64,000 bases of DNA from Lysobacterales bacterium 66-474 (GTDB lineage: Bacteria > Pseudomonadota > Gammaproteobacteria > Xanthomonadales > Rhodanobacteraceae), in NCBI GenBank assembly GCA_001899805.1, contig MKWP01000004.1, positions 248,001-312,000 on the forward strand, written 5' to 3'. Positions 17,539 through 26,429 of the stretch are shown here, piece after piece. Each line of letters begins with the position of its first letter. The first letter of the stretch is position 1. The position numbers and the translations under genes were made by a program. Below the pieces are notes generated by a model. It was not told the origin of the DNA. It saw only the letters and a program-made list of their open reading frames with translations, and ran no database searches.

Positions 17539-18351
17539 ATGCCTGAGCTCCCCGAAGTCGAAACCACCCGCCGCGGCATCGCGCCGTTCGTGACGGGTCG
17601 CGTGGTGGATCGCGTGCTGCTGCGCCGCAAGGATTTGCGCTGGCCGATTCCGCGCGCGCTCACCACGAAGTTGCCGGGCCAACGCATCGACGCCGTCGAA
17701 CGCCGCGCGAAATACCTGTTGCTGCACACCGAAGCGGGCAGCGCGCTGCTGCACCTCGGGATGTCGGGTTCGCTGCGGATCGCCGATCCCGCCACCCCTC
17801 TGCGCGCGCACGATCATTACGATCTGGTGCTGGATTCCGGCAAGGCATTGCGCTTCAACGATCCGCGCCGCTTCGGCTGCCTGTTGTGGCAGAAGCCCGG
17901 AGAAACGCATCCGCTGCTGCAGAACCTCGGTCCCGAGCCGCTCGGCGATGCGTTCGATGGCGATTGGCTGTGGAACGCGTCGCGCGGGCGCAGTGCGGCG
18001 GTGAAAACCTTCCTGATGGACCAGTCCATCGTGGTCGGCGTCGGCAACATCTACGCCAGCGAAGCGCTGTTCGCGGCCGGCGTGCACCCCAGGCGCGCGG
18101 CGGGCACGGTGTCGCGGGCGCGCTACGCGCGGATCGCCGCGGAAATCCGCCGCATATTGGATTACGCGATCACCCGCGGCGGCACCACGCTGCGCGACTT
18201 CCTCGCACCCGACGGCGCCCCCGGTTATTTCGAACAGGAATTGTCCGTCTACGGACGAGCGGGCGAGCCGTGCAAGGTGTGCGGCATGCCGATCCGCGCA
18301 GAGGTGATCGGGCAACGGATGACGTATTGGTGCTCGCATTGCCAACGATGA
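17539..18351 (+). CDS. mutM: Formamidopyrimidine-DNA glycosylase (Fpg/MutM)
   Basis: 270 aa, normal length. It removes 8-oxoguanine and formamidopyrimidines and nicks the abasic site. The N-terminus [13 protein letters not shown] has the catalytic Pro2 and Glu3. Lys of RRAKYLL, the HLGMSGSL segment, NDPRRFG, and [16 protein letters not shown] (helix-two-turn-helix) are in place. The C-terminal zinc finger has its four cysteines (CKVCGMPI and YWCSHCQR). All key residues are intact. Confidence 0.98.
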   Translation: MPELPEVETTRRGIAPFVTGRVVDRVLLRRKDLRWPIPRALTTKLPGQRIDAVERRAKYLLLHTEAGSALLHLGMSGSLRIADPATPLRAHDHYDLVLDSGKALRFNDPRRFGCLLWQKPGETHPLLQNLGPEPLGDAFDGDWLWNASRGRSAAVKTFLMDQSIVVGVGNIYASEALFAAGVHPRRAAGTVSRARYARIAAEIRRILDYAITRGGTTLRDFLAPDGAPGYFEQELSVYGRAGEPCKVCGMPIRAEVIGQRMTYWCSHCQR

Positions 18352-18397
18352 GCGGCGCGAGCATCGATGCATGACAGGCGTCACGCGACATGCTTCA

Positions 18398-18502
18398 TGC
18401 GATCATCCATGATCGCTGCTCGATGAAGTGCTTTCGCGGAAGAAAGTCGTCCGGATCGGGAGCATCGGAACGGACATCCCCGTCCTGACTTTCCACGAAT
18501 GC
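18398..18502 (-). repeat. Dispersed hairpin repeat, copy C
   Basis: The minus-strand copy starts with CGTGGAAAGTCAGGACGGGG (right) and ends with GCGATC-ATGGAT-GATCGC (18416-18399). Together with copy D it brackets the gene at 18525-19052 with both hairpins facing outwards. Confidence 0.85.
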
Positions 18503-18524
18503 CACCGTTGCGTCGGAGAGCATC

Positions 18525-19052
18525 ATGTCGCCGAATCTCATTGCCCCCATCGTGATTGCACCGCTGATCGTGTGGCGCCTGTATGCACGCACGCGCCGAA
18601 GTTTCGGCCGCCAGCCGATCCAGCCGAAGCGCATGTGGACGCGCGTGGGCTTTCTCTCGGTGGTTACGCTGCTGGTCGCCTCGCAGGGATTTGTCGATCC
18701 ACGCCTCGCGACGGGATTGGGCGCGGGACTCGTCGGAGGCGTCGTGCTCGGGATGCTGGCTTTGAAGCTGACCCGCTTCGAAATCGACGGCCGGAACGAT
18801 TGTTACTTTCCGAACCCGTGGATCGGCATGACGCTGACTGCGCTGTTCATCGGGCGCCTGCTGTACCGCTTCATGGTGCTGTATCCGCAGATGACGCACG
18901 CCGCCGCCGGCGGCCATGCGGCGTATCAGCGCAGCCCGCTCACCATGGCGATCCTGGGATTGTTGCTGGGTTATTACATCGCCTATTACGCGGGACTGTT
19001 GCTGCACCACCGGCGGGTCAGCATGGACGCCCGTTCGAAGCAGCTTTCGTGA
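18525..19052 (+). CDS. DUF1453/CcdC-like integral membrane protein
   Basis: 175 aa with about five membrane segments: LIAPIVIAPLIVWRLYAR, VGFLSVVTLLVASQGF, ATGLGAGLVGGVVLGMLAL, GMTLTALFIGRLLYRFMVLY and TMAILGLLLGYYIAYYAGLL. The pattern with a central FEIDGRNDCYFPNPWIG loop resembles DUF1453/CcdC-type proteins. Function is unknown. The start has a GGAGAG ribosome site. The last six codons and the stop lie inside dispersed repeat D, so the repeat supplies the C-terminus. Confidence 0.75.
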   Translation: MSPNLIAPIVIAPLIVWRLYARTRRSFGRQPIQPKRMWTRVGFLSVVTLLVASQGFVDPRLATGLGAGLVGGVVLGMLALKLTRFEIDGRNDCYFPNPWIGMTLTALFIGRLLYRFMVLYPQMTHAAAGGHAAYQRSPLTMAILGLLLGYYIAYYAGLLLHHRRVSMDARSKQLS

Positions 19053-19174
19053 GAAGTCAGGCCAGGGAGTGGTTTGGCCATGGACGGCGGCTCTTGGCCG
19101 TGGCAGTGCTTGTGACCCGCTGCGATCCCAAGCCAACCGTCAGCTAGCCGAAGGAGCGATCACGGACGATCGCA

Positions 19175-19176
<2 letters not shown>
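19035..19176 (+). repeat. Dispersed hairpin repeat, copy D
   Basis: Begins GTTCGAAGCAGCTTTCGTGA inside the 3' end of the preceding gene, continues GAAGTCAGGCCAGGGAG and GGCCATGGACGGCGG, and ends with GCGATC-ACGGAC-GATCGC (19156-19173), two bases before the stop of glnK. Confidence 0.85.
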
Positions 19177-19923
<747 letters not shown>

Positions 19924-20008
19924 GAAAATCCCTACACCACAACGCGGCGTCCGCCGATGGTCGCGCCTATCCCGGCGCCCTATCCTGAGGACGTATCGAG
20001 GCAACGGC

Positions 20009-20257
20009 ATGATCGACGTGCACTCCATAGACCAACTCGCGCACCGGCTGGCTACCCTGGTTCCTCCGGGACTGGCGCAGGCGCGGGACGACATGGAAGC
20101 CAATTTTCGGGATGTGCTGGCGCATGGATTGCGCCGCCTCGACCTTGTCACCCGTGAGGAATTCGACGCCCAGCGCGCCGTCCTCGATCGGGCCCGCGAA
20201 CAGGTCGCGCAATTGGAAAAGCGCGTGACCGAGCTGGAAACGACGCGGAAAGCGTAA
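20009..20257 (+). CDS. ubiK: Ubiquinone biosynthesis accessory factor UbiK (BMFP/YqiC family)
   Basis: 82 aa. A short protein with an N-terminal helix (IDQLAHRLATLVPPGLAQARDD) and a C-terminal coiled coil (LVTREEFDAQRAVLDRAREQ, then VAQLEKRVTELE). The pattern M/LVTREEFD...L...R..V..LE.R...LE is the BMFP signature. UbiK helps organise the soluble ubiquinone-synthesis complex in aerobic conditions. A GAGG ribosome site lies 6-7 bases upstream. The next gene, comM, is a frequent neighbour in Gammaproteobacteria. Confidence 0.92.
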   Translation: MIDVHSIDQLAHRLATLVPPGLAQARDDMEANFRDVLAHGLRRLDLVTREEFDAQRAVLDRAREQVAQLEKRVTELETTRKA

Positions 20258-20282
20258 CCCTCCCGGGCCGGGGATTGCGACG

Positions 20283-20304
20283 ACGCCGACCGCGAGGTCG
20301 GCGT
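20283..20304 (+). terminator. Hairpin between ubiK and comM
   Basis: ACGCCGACC and GGTCGGCGT form a perfect 9-bp stem with a GCGA loop, 26 bases after the ubiK stop. No T-run follows, so its terminating activity is uncertain. Confidence 0.45.
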
Positions 20305-20458
20305 TAGCGTGTCGCCGCCAGAAGATGGGGAGCGGATTGGAAACCGTCGCGAACGAAGACAGATGGCGTGACGCCACGCAGCCAGTGGAGCGTCGCCTCT
20401 GTGCGGGCACCACCCTCATCCGAACCGCCACGGCCAGGATGCTTCCGGGTCGCGAACC

Positions 20459-21967
20459 ATGAGCTTGGCAGTCGCCCTCACCCGCGCCTCCGAAGGCGTC
20501 GCCGCGCCACTGGTCACGGTGGAGGTGCATCTTTCCGGCGGCCTGCCCGGCACATCGATCGTCGGCCTGCCCGAAGCCGCGGTGCGCGAAGCCCGCGATC
20601 GCGTGCGCGTCGCGATCCAGAACACCCAGTTCGAATATCCCAACCGCCGCGTCACGGTGAACCTTGCACCGGCCGAGCTCCCGAAAGACGGGGGCCGCTT
20701 CGACCTCGCGATCGCGCTGGGCATCCTGGCGGCCGGCGGGCAAGTGCCGCGCGAAGCCTTGCACGGCTGCGAGTTCCTGGGCGAACTGGCGCTGTCCGGC
20801 GAATTGCGCCCGGTGCCGGGCGTGCTGCCCGCACTGTTGCGTGCGCGCCACGGCAAGCGATGCGTGATCGTGCCGGTCGAGAATGCCGCGGAAGCCGCAC
20901 TGCTCGGTGACGTCGAGGTTCGCGTGGCGCACACGTTGGCCGACGTGTGCGCGCATCTGCGCGGAGTGGAGCCTTTGCCGACGCCGGATGCCGATGCGAC
21001 CTGCGGCGCCGTCGCGACGGTTCCCGACCTCGCCGACGTGCGCGGACAGTTGCAGGCGCGGCGCGCGCTGGAAATCGCCGCGGCAGGCGGCCATCACCTG
21101 CTGATGATCGGACCGCCCGGGACCGGCAAGTCCATGCTGGCGCAGCGCCTGCCCGGCATCCTGCCGCCACTCGCGGAAGCCGAAGCCATCGAAGCCTGCG
21201 CCGTGCGTTCGGTCGCGAACGAACCCTTCGACGTGCGCGACTGGCGCCAGCGTCCCTATCGCGCGCCGCACCATACCGCGTCCGGCGTCGCGCTGGTCGG
21301 CGGAGGCTCGCACCCGCGACCCGGCGAAATTTCCCTGGCCCACAATGGCGTGCTGTTCCTCGACGAGTTGCCGGAATTCGACCGCCATGTGCTGGAAGTG
21401 TTGCGCGAACCGATGGAATCCGGCCGCATCGTGATTTCACGGGCCGCGCGCTCGGCCGAATTCCCCGCGCGCTTCCAATTGGTCGCGGCGATGAATCCCT
21501 GCCCCTGCGGTTACGCCGGCGACGCCGGCGGTCGCTGCCATTGCTCGCCGGATGCGATCGCGCGCTACCGCAGCCGGATCTCCGGCCCGCTGCTGGACCG
21601 CATCGACATCATGGTCGACGTACCGCGCATTCCGTTGGCCGAGCTCGACGGCGCGCGCAACGCAGGCGACGAGGATTCCGCCACGGTACGCGCGCGCGTG
21701 ATCACCGCACGCGGCGTTGCCATGCAGCGCGCCGGCAAACCCAATGCCGCGCTCGGTACCCGCGAGATCGAACGCGATTGCGCACTCGGCGATGCCGAAC
21801 GCGCCTTGCTGCAACGCGCGATGGACAGGCTGGGCCTGTCCGCACGCGCCTATCATCGCGTGCTGCGCGTGGCGCGTTCGATCGCCGATCTCGCGGGCAG
21901 CGCACGCATCGCGCGCGAACACCTGGCCGAAGCCATCCAGTACCGGCGAACGGGCGAACAATCGTAG
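20459..21967 (+). CDS. comM: ComM/YifB family AAA+ ATPase (Mg-chelatase-like), natural transformation helicase
   Basis: 502 aa, normal length. ComM is a hexameric helicase that promotes branch migration during integration of transformed DNA. The N-terminal domain holds VEVHLSGGLPGTSIVGLPE. Walker A is GPPGTGKSML, Walker B VLFLDELPEF, and the zinc-binding region is MNPCPCGYAG...CHCSP. The C-terminal segment RVLRVARSIADLAGS is typical. The ATG at 20459 has no clear Shine-Dalgarno sequence but gives the family N-terminus. Confidence 0.95.
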   Translation: MSLAVALTRASEGVAAPLVTVEVHLSGGLPGTSIVGLPEAAVREARDRVRVAIQNTQFEYPNRRVTVNLAPAELPKDGGRFDLAIALGILAAGGQVPREALHGCEFLGELALSGELRPVPGVLPALLRARHGKRCVIVPVENAAEAALLGDVEVRVAHTLADVCAHLRGVEPLPTPDADATCGAVATVPDLADVRGQLQARRALEIAAAGGHHLLMIGPPGTGKSMLAQRLPGILPPLAEAEAIEACAVRSVANEPFDVRDWRQRPYRAPHHTASGVALVGGGSHPRPGEISLAHNGVLFLDELPEFDRHVLEVLREPMESGRIVISRAARSAEFPARFQLVAAMNPCPCGYAGDAGGRCHCSPDAIARYRSRISGPLLDRIDIMVDVPRIPLAELDGARNAGDEDSATVRARVITARGVAMQRAGKPNAALGTREIERDCALGDAERALLQRAMDRLGLSARAYHRVLRVARSIADLAGSARIAREHLAEAIQYRRTGEQS

Positions 21968-22157
21968 ATGCTCCGGCGATGAACGGTCGCAAGCCGAACG
22001 GGCGTCGCTCGCGGCATCCATGCCGCGACATCAGCCCTGCACGGGAACGGTATCTTGGCGTCCTGGTGCCAGGGCGCGACTCGGAAAATTCGCCACGCCG
22101 GGCGAGAAAGCGCAGCGATCCCGCGATCCGCAGATCAGCCGGGGACCGAAACCCACC

Positions 22158-22847
22158 CTACAAGCGCCGTCGCACCGCGCTGACTTCCAGCACCTGCGCG
22201 ACGTGCTCGCCATCCCAGCGGTACATCAGGTGCTTGCCCTGGACGCACGGCGAGGCGAGGTCGGGATGGAACAGTGCCGCGCACTCGCCGCCGGTACGAC
22301 GCACGCTGTCGTAGGCGATGCCGTTCGAGCCTTGCTTGCGCAACCTCGCGCCCAGCTTGCGTGACGCGGCGTAGTCGTCCGGATCGTGTTCGGCCTTCCA
22401 GCCGCCGCGGATGTCGTGCAGCGTGCCGCGCACGCCCGAGACGTAGCAACGCATGGTGATGTCGATCGGCGGCTCCTTCGTCGCGGCGAGGAATTGCTCG
22501 CGGTGGTACACGGTTTCCTCGACCGCAGTCTCGAACTCGTGCGCGAGGTACAGCACGCCGTAACTGCCGTCGGAAAAGCGGCTGCCGTCGGGATTGACGT
22601 GCGTGAACGCGGCCATCAACGGCGTCGTGCCGGGACCGCTGACACGGTGTTCCTTCGGAACGTTCGCCAGCTCGCCCCATTCCTCGCGCAGGCGCGGATT
22701 GGTCAGGGCTTCGATCCGGTAGAGCGCATCGAGATCCTTCGCATCTGCAATCGCATCGAACACGCCGACGGGCGGGAAGCGGCTGGGCACGATGCGATAG
22801 GCGCGTTGCCAACGGATGCGATGGAGGGGCGGGTCGTTCGATGGCAT
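22158..22847 (-). CDS. RES-domain toxin of a RES/Xre toxin-antitoxin pair
   Basis: 229 aa. RES toxins degrade or modify NAD+ and stop growth. The three signature residues are visible: Arg in YRIVPSRFPP near residue 19, Glu in the HEFETAVEETVYHREQF segment near residue 110, and Ser in AYDSVRRTGGECAALFHP near residue 194. It lies downstream of its likely antitoxin gene (22977-23390) in the same direction with a 129-base gap containing two strong hairpins. That is larger than the usual near-overlap in such operons and may lower toxin output. Confidence 0.9.
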   Translation of the reverse strand: MPSNDPPLHRIRWQRAYRIVPSRFPPVGVFDAIADAKDLDALYRIEALTNPRLREEWGELANVPKEHRVSGPGTTPLMAAFTHVNPDGSRFSDGSYGVLYLAHEFETAVEETVYHREQFLAATKEPPIDITMRCYVSGVRGTLHDIRGGWKAEHDPDDYAASRKLGARLRKQGSNGIAYDSVRRTGGECAALFHPDLASPCVQGKHLMYRWDGEHVAQVLEVSAVRRRL

Positions 22848-22897
22848 CGCGGAAGTGTGAGTGCGCGGTTTCTCGCAGTCAGAGACTGTGCAAGGAC

Positions 22898-22977
22898 TTC
22901 GCTGACTGCCCGGCCCTCCGTGGCCGGGCGTTCGGTGACGCAGCCGATGCCCCCAGCATCGGCTGAACGCGTCACCT
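22898..22977 (-). promoter_or_regulatory. Two hairpins between antitoxin and toxin genes
   Basis: In the operon direction, CAGCCGATGC/GCATCGGCTG (10-bp stem, 5-base loop, flanked by GTGACGC/GCGTCAC) is followed by GCCCGGCC/GGCCGGGC (8-bp stem, 6-base loop). Neither has a T-run. They could act as an attenuator or processing site between the two genes; the role is inferred. Confidence 0.5.
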
Positions 22978-23390
22978 CACCCCCTTTGCGCATCCAGGTA
23001 CTGCCGCACCACGAACAGGTCGGCGACGTTGCCCGACAACATGCGCTCCAGCGCGGACTTGCCGCCGAAGGTTGGCGCGGAATTCGGCTTGCGCAACCAG
23101 GCGTCGGCACGCTCGGCCTGCGGGAACAGGATCGCCAACGCCTTGAAGATGCCCAGCAGGTAGCTGATGCGTTCCAGCGTGTCGCGCGACAGCGTGCCTT
23201 CGCGCTCGCGCTTCCATTTGTAGAAGGTCGATTCCGGCGGGTCACCGAGCAGCTTACGCTGTTCGGCCACGCGCAGTTTCCAGCGCTCGGCCAGATTGAA
23301 GAATGTGCGCAACGCCGGAGCGGACAGGGTGGATTCCGGTTGCGCTGCGTAGCTGCCCCGGGAATCTTCGACCCGCGCTGGGTTGGTCAT
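22977..23390 (-). CDS. Xre/MbcA/ParS-type antitoxin of the RES pair
   Basis: 137 aa. The central region is an Xre-like helix-turn-helix (WKLRVAEQRKLLGDPPESTF...LERISYLLGIFKAL). The C-terminal DUF2384 part has FGGKSALERMLSGNVADLF and ends VRQYLDAQRG, the usual signature of antitoxins that block RES toxins. It probably represses its own operon. It is encoded upstream of the RES gene, as in known pairs. Confidence 0.9.
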   Translation of the reverse strand: MTNPARVEDSRGSYAAQPESTLSAPALRTFFNLAERWKLRVAEQRKLLGDPPESTFYKWKREREGTLSRDTLERISYLLGIFKALAILFPQAERADAWLRKPNSAPTFGGKSALERMLSGNVADLFVVRQYLDAQRG

Positions 23391-23467
23391 GCCTGAACTC
23401 CATTCATGAAGTTTATGCGAATGTTACTCCATAAATGTAGTTGGCGCCAGTCACATGCCCGCGCCGT

Positions 23468-24160
23468 TCACTCGACCATTTGCCGCGGCACGCCGGCATG
23501 GGCCAGGTAGGCCTCGAGGCCGCGCTCGGAAGTCTCGACGAAGGTTTCCCCGGTGGCGATGAACTGCATGCGGTCGGGGCGGAAGTTGCGGAAACCCTGG
23601 CGCATCCGGCACCACGCACCCAACGTCCACACCCGGCCCCAGCAGGCCAGGCACAACGGCTCGATTTCGCGCGTGCTGGTCGCATCGCTGGCGTCGCGGT
23701 ATTCCACTTTCAATACGCGTCGTGCGCCGATGGCCTCGTGCAGTGCGTCCACCACACCCGACCTCGCCTCGTACCAGCGTTGCGGCACGAACACCCGCGA
23801 ACGCGCGGCGCGTTCACGCAGTTCCACCGGCAACACGGCATCGATCTTCAGCATCGCCGCCTGCGCACCCATCGCGAGTTTCTCGCCGGCGAAGGCGCGC
23901 ACGAAACGCGTGCCGACCACCAGCGCTTCCAGCTCTTCCGCGGTGAACATCAGTGGCGGGATGTCCGAGCCCTTGCGCAACAGATACCCGACGCCGGCTT
24001 CGCCTTCGATGGCCACGCCCGAGGTCTGCAGGTCGGAAACATCGCGATACACCGTGCGCAGCGATACGCCGAGCGTGTCGGCAAGCCGCCGCGCCGGCAG
24101 AGCGGTGCGGCGGCCCTGCAAGGCATGGATGATCAGGAACAGGCGATCGGCGCGGCGCAT
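23468..24160 (-). CDS. YafY-type transcriptional regulator (HTH plus WYL domain)
   Basis: 230 aa. The N-terminal HTH is MRRADRLFLIIHALQGRRTA...LADTLGVSLRTVYRDVSDLQ. A WYL-domain region occupies the second half (QRWYEARSG...ALHEAIGARRVLKVEYRDA). The domain class senses small ligands or nucleic acids. It is the last gene of a minus-strand operon with a GST and a small ORF, so it probably controls that operon. A perfect 9-bp-arm palindrome upstream of the first gene (25059-25082) is its best candidate site. Confidence 0.92.
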   Translation of the reverse strand: MRRADRLFLIIHALQGRRTALPARRLADTLGVSLRTVYRDVSDLQTSGVAIEGEAGVGYLLRKGSDIPPLMFTAEELEALVVGTRFVRAFAGEKLAMGAQAAMLKIDAVLPVELRERAARSRVFVPQRWYEARSGVVDALHEAIGARRVLKVEYRDASDATSTREIEPLCLACWGRVWTLGAWCRMRQGFRNFRPDRMQFIATGETFVETSERGLEAYLAHAGVPRQMVE

Positions 24161-24178
24161 CCATGCATGATCGCGGGA

Positions 24179-24838
24179 TCAGGCATCGACCGCCAGCTCC
24201 TCGCGCTGTTGCGCCTGCTCCGCGGCCAGTGCTTCGTCCAGCGCGAACGCACGGCGGATCGCCGGGCGCGACTGCACGCGCTCGACATAGGCGCGGAACA
24301 CGGGAAGCTCCGGCACCAGCTTGAACAACATCCCGTAATTCAACGCGCCGCCCCACAACACGTCGGCGGCGGTGAAACGCTCGCCCAGCAGCCACGGGCC
24401 CTGCTGCAACTGTTCGGCCAGCACGGCCATCACGTCGTCGTAGGTACCGTAGCCGCTTTGCACCTGCGGCGTCGGCGCACGCTTCTGGGACAGGTCCGTG
24501 ATCGCCGGCTCGAAACACGAGCCGTAGAACACCATCCAGCGCAGGTACGGCCCGCGCAGCGGATCGCCGAGCGAAGGCGCGAGGTTTTTCTCCGGATACA
24601 GGTCGGCCAGGTACATCAGGATCGCGGGTTGCTCGGTGACCAGCATGCCCTCGTGGCGGATCGCCGGAACCTTGCCCATCGGATTGATGGCGAGGTACTC
24701 GTCGCTGCGCTGTTCGTTGCGTTGCAGGTCGAGCGTGACCAGGTCGAACGACGCGCCAAGTTCCTCGAACATCGCGCGGGTGATGCCGGAACGACTGTGC
24801 GGGGCGTGGAAGAAAGTAACGAGGGAAAACGCGTTCAT
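24179..24838 (-). CDS. Glutathione S-transferase family protein
   Basis: 219 aa. The N-terminal thioredoxin-like domain starts MNAFSLVTFFHAPHSRSGIT, with Ser residues in the usual catalytic area, and carries the glutathione-binding NPMGKVPAIRH and TEQPAILMYLAD. The C-terminal helical domain contains LGERFTAADVLWGGAL. It probably conjugates glutathione to an electrophile in the cytoplasm. The ATG at 24838 has the strong ribosome site GAAGGAGG and overlaps the stop of the upstream small ORF as ATGA. The WYL regulator gene follows 18 bases downstream. Confidence 0.93.
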   Translation of the reverse strand: MNAFSLVTFFHAPHSRSGITRAMFEELGASFDLVTLDLQRNEQRSDEYLAINPMGKVPAIRHEGMLVTEQPAILMYLADLYPEKNLAPSLGDPLRGPYLRWMVFYGSCFEPAITDLSQKRAPTPQVQSGYGTYDDVMAVLAEQLQQGPWLLGERFTAADVLWGGALNYGMLFKLVPELPVFRAYVERVQSRPAIRRAFALDEALAAEQAQQREELAVDA

Positions 24839-25017
24839 GGGCGAACCTCCTTCGGGGAACGGAAGAACCGGGGAAACGTGATGGGGGCATGTGTGCGCCA
24901 CCCGCGTGGACGTTGCGGCGAAACTGCATGAACCGGCGATGGCCAACCTTCGACCCACGCCCGGCACTGCGCAGCCGGCCGGTACGCCGCGAGCAACCTC
25001 GATAACCAGCGATGCAT
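24835..25017 (-). CDS. Small ORF (60 aa) translationally coupled to the GST gene
   Basis: I do not recognise a family. The peptide starts MHRWLSRLLAAYRPAAQ and is rich in Arg, Pro and Trp, with no clear membrane helix or signal peptide. The support for reality is the AAAGGAG ribosome site seven bases before the ATG and the ATGA overlap with the GST start. It would be the first gene of the small ORF-GST-WYL operon. It might be a leader peptide rather than a stable protein. Confidence 0.55.
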   Translation of the reverse strand: MHRWLSRLLAAYRPAAQCRAWVEGWPSPVHAVSPQRPRGWRTHAPITFPRFFRSPKEVRP

Positions 25018-25058
25018 GACGGACTCCTTTTGCGATGCCCGCACAGTGTGCGCAGCCG

Positions 25059-25082
25059 CTGCTGACAACGTCGTGTCAGCAG
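25059..25082. promoter_or_regulatory. Perfect palindrome CTGCTGACA-N6-TGTCAGCAG (candidate operator)
   Basis: A 9-bp-arm inverted repeat in the divergent gap between the small ORF-GST-WYL operon (minus) and fbp (plus), 42 bases before the small ORF. It is probably the binding site of the WYL regulator encoded in the operon. This is inference; no site for this protein is known to me. Confidence 0.5.
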
Positions 25083-25129
25083 GTGGCGCCCCGCACGCGA
25101 AGCCGTGACAATGCAGGTTCCCTTTCCGG

Positions 25130-26170
25130 ATGCCGGCCATGAAATCCGATTTGCGAGGACATTTGCGAGGACCCGTTTCCCTGACCCAGTACCTGACCGA
25201 AGAACGCCGCGCAGGCTACGGCGACACCGACCTGATCCAGTTGCTGGAAATCGTCGCGCGGGCCTGCAAGCGCATCGCGGTGGCGACCGGCAAGGGCGCA
25301 CTGGGCGGCGTGCTGGGCGAAGCGGGCACAGGCAACATCCAGGGCGAGGCGCAGAAGAAACTCGACGTGATTTCCAACGAAATCCTGCTCGACGCCAACG
25401 CCTGGGGCGGCCACCTTGCTGCCTGCGCGTCGGAAGAAATGGAACATCCGCAACAGATTCCCGACGCCTATCCGCGCGGCGGTTACCTGTTGCTGTTCGA
25501 TCCGCTGGATGGATCGAGCAACATCGACGTCAACATTTCGGTCGGCACCATCTTCTCGGTGTTGAAGCGCCCCGGCGGACACCGCGGCCCGGTCGACACC
25601 TCGGAGTTCCTGCAACCCGGCACCAACCAGGTCGCGGCCGGCTACGTGGTCTACGGCTCCTGTACGCTGCTGGTGCTGACGCTCGGCCACGGTACCCACG
25701 TATTCACGCTCGATCGCGAAGCCGGCAGCTTCATCCTGACCCGCCGCGACGTGCAAATCCCCGAAGACACCTCGGAATTCGCGATCAACATGTCCAACCA
25801 GCGCTTCTGGGAAGCGCCGATGCAGCGCTACATCGCCGATCTTCTGGCCGGCAAGGAAGGGCCGCGCGGGCGCGACTTCAACATGCGCTGGGTCGCGTCG
25901 ATGGTGGCCGACGTGCATCGCATCCTCACCCGCGGCGGCATCTTCAGCTACCCGCTGGACGCCAAGATCAAGGCCAAGGGCGGCAAGCTGCGGCTGATGT
26001 ACGAGGCCAACCCGATGAGCTTCATCGTCGAACAGGCCGGCGGCGCGGCCAGCACCGGGCGCGGGCGCATCATGGAAGTGGTGCCGGACGGCCTGCACCA
26101 GCGCGTGCCGGTGATCCTGGGGTCGAAGCATGAAGTCGAAACCGCGGTGCAATACCACACGGACGCGTAG
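25130..26170 (+). CDS. fbp: Class I fructose-1,6-bisphosphatase
   Basis: 346 aa. It hydrolyses fructose 1,6-bisphosphate to fructose 6-phosphate in gluconeogenesis. The metal-binding [13 protein letters not shown] is present, with [10 protein letters not shown] before it. [20 protein letters not shown] and the C-terminal [11 protein letters not shown]...[17 protein letters not shown] match the family. Two starts are possible, 25130 (MPAMKSD) or 25139 (MKSD); neither has a strong ribosome site. It is divergent from the GST operon. Confidence 0.97.
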   Translation: MPAMKSDLRGHLRGPVSLTQYLTEERRAGYGDTDLIQLLEIVARACKRIAVATGKGALGGVLGEAGTGNIQGEAQKKLDVISNEILLDANAWGGHLAACASEEMEHPQQIPDAYPRGGYLLLFDPLDGSSNIDVNISVGTIFSVLKRPGGHRGPVDTSEFLQPGTNQVAAGYVVYGSCTLLVLTLGHGTHVFTLDREAGSFILTRRDVQIPEDTSEFAINMSNQRFWEAPMQRYIADLLAGKEGPRGRDFNMRWVASMVADVHRILTRGGIFSYPLDAKIKAKGGKLRLMYEANPMSFIVEQAGGAASTGRGRIMEVVPDGLHQRVPVILGSKHEVETAVQYHTDA

Positions 26171-26275
26171 GTTGGGCTGACTGCGGGCCTCATCGGAAGA
26201 AGCCCAACGTTGGCGCGAGGTCGCGTTGGGCTTCGCGAGCCTGTCCTGAGCCTGTCGAAGGGCTCAGTCCAACCT
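26169..26275. repeat. AGGTTGGGCT inverted repeat element after fbp
   Basis: The outer ends are AGGTTGGGCT (26169-26178) and AGTCCAACCT (26266-26275), nearly perfect inverts. Inner AAGCCCAACG and CGTTGGGCTT form another stem. The right half contains CCTGAGCCTGTCGAAGGGCT, a sequence type widespread between genes in Xanthomonadales and beyond (general knowledge). Confidence 0.75.
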
Positions 26276-26339
26276 GCGCGCGGGTCCGGTTACGAAACCG
26301 ATTGACTCGCGCCATCCTTGGCGCTCGCGCTGCGCGCCG

Positions 26340-26377
26340 CCTGCGGCGTTCGCGTTTGCACTCCTGCAAACGCAGTC
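26340..26377. repeat. CCTGCGGCGTTC-stem-AGTCG repeat, copy 1
   Basis: CCTGCGGCGTTC (26340-26351) is followed by the perfect 9-bp stem GCGTTTGCA/TGCAAACGC (26352-26373, loop CTCC) and AGTCG. The copy at 38075-38114 has the same flanks but a completely different 9-bp stem. Confidence 0.7.
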
Positions 26378-26429
26378 GAGTTGCGCGCGACGCGCGCCCC
26401 CGGAATGGCGACAGGCATGTATTCGACCT

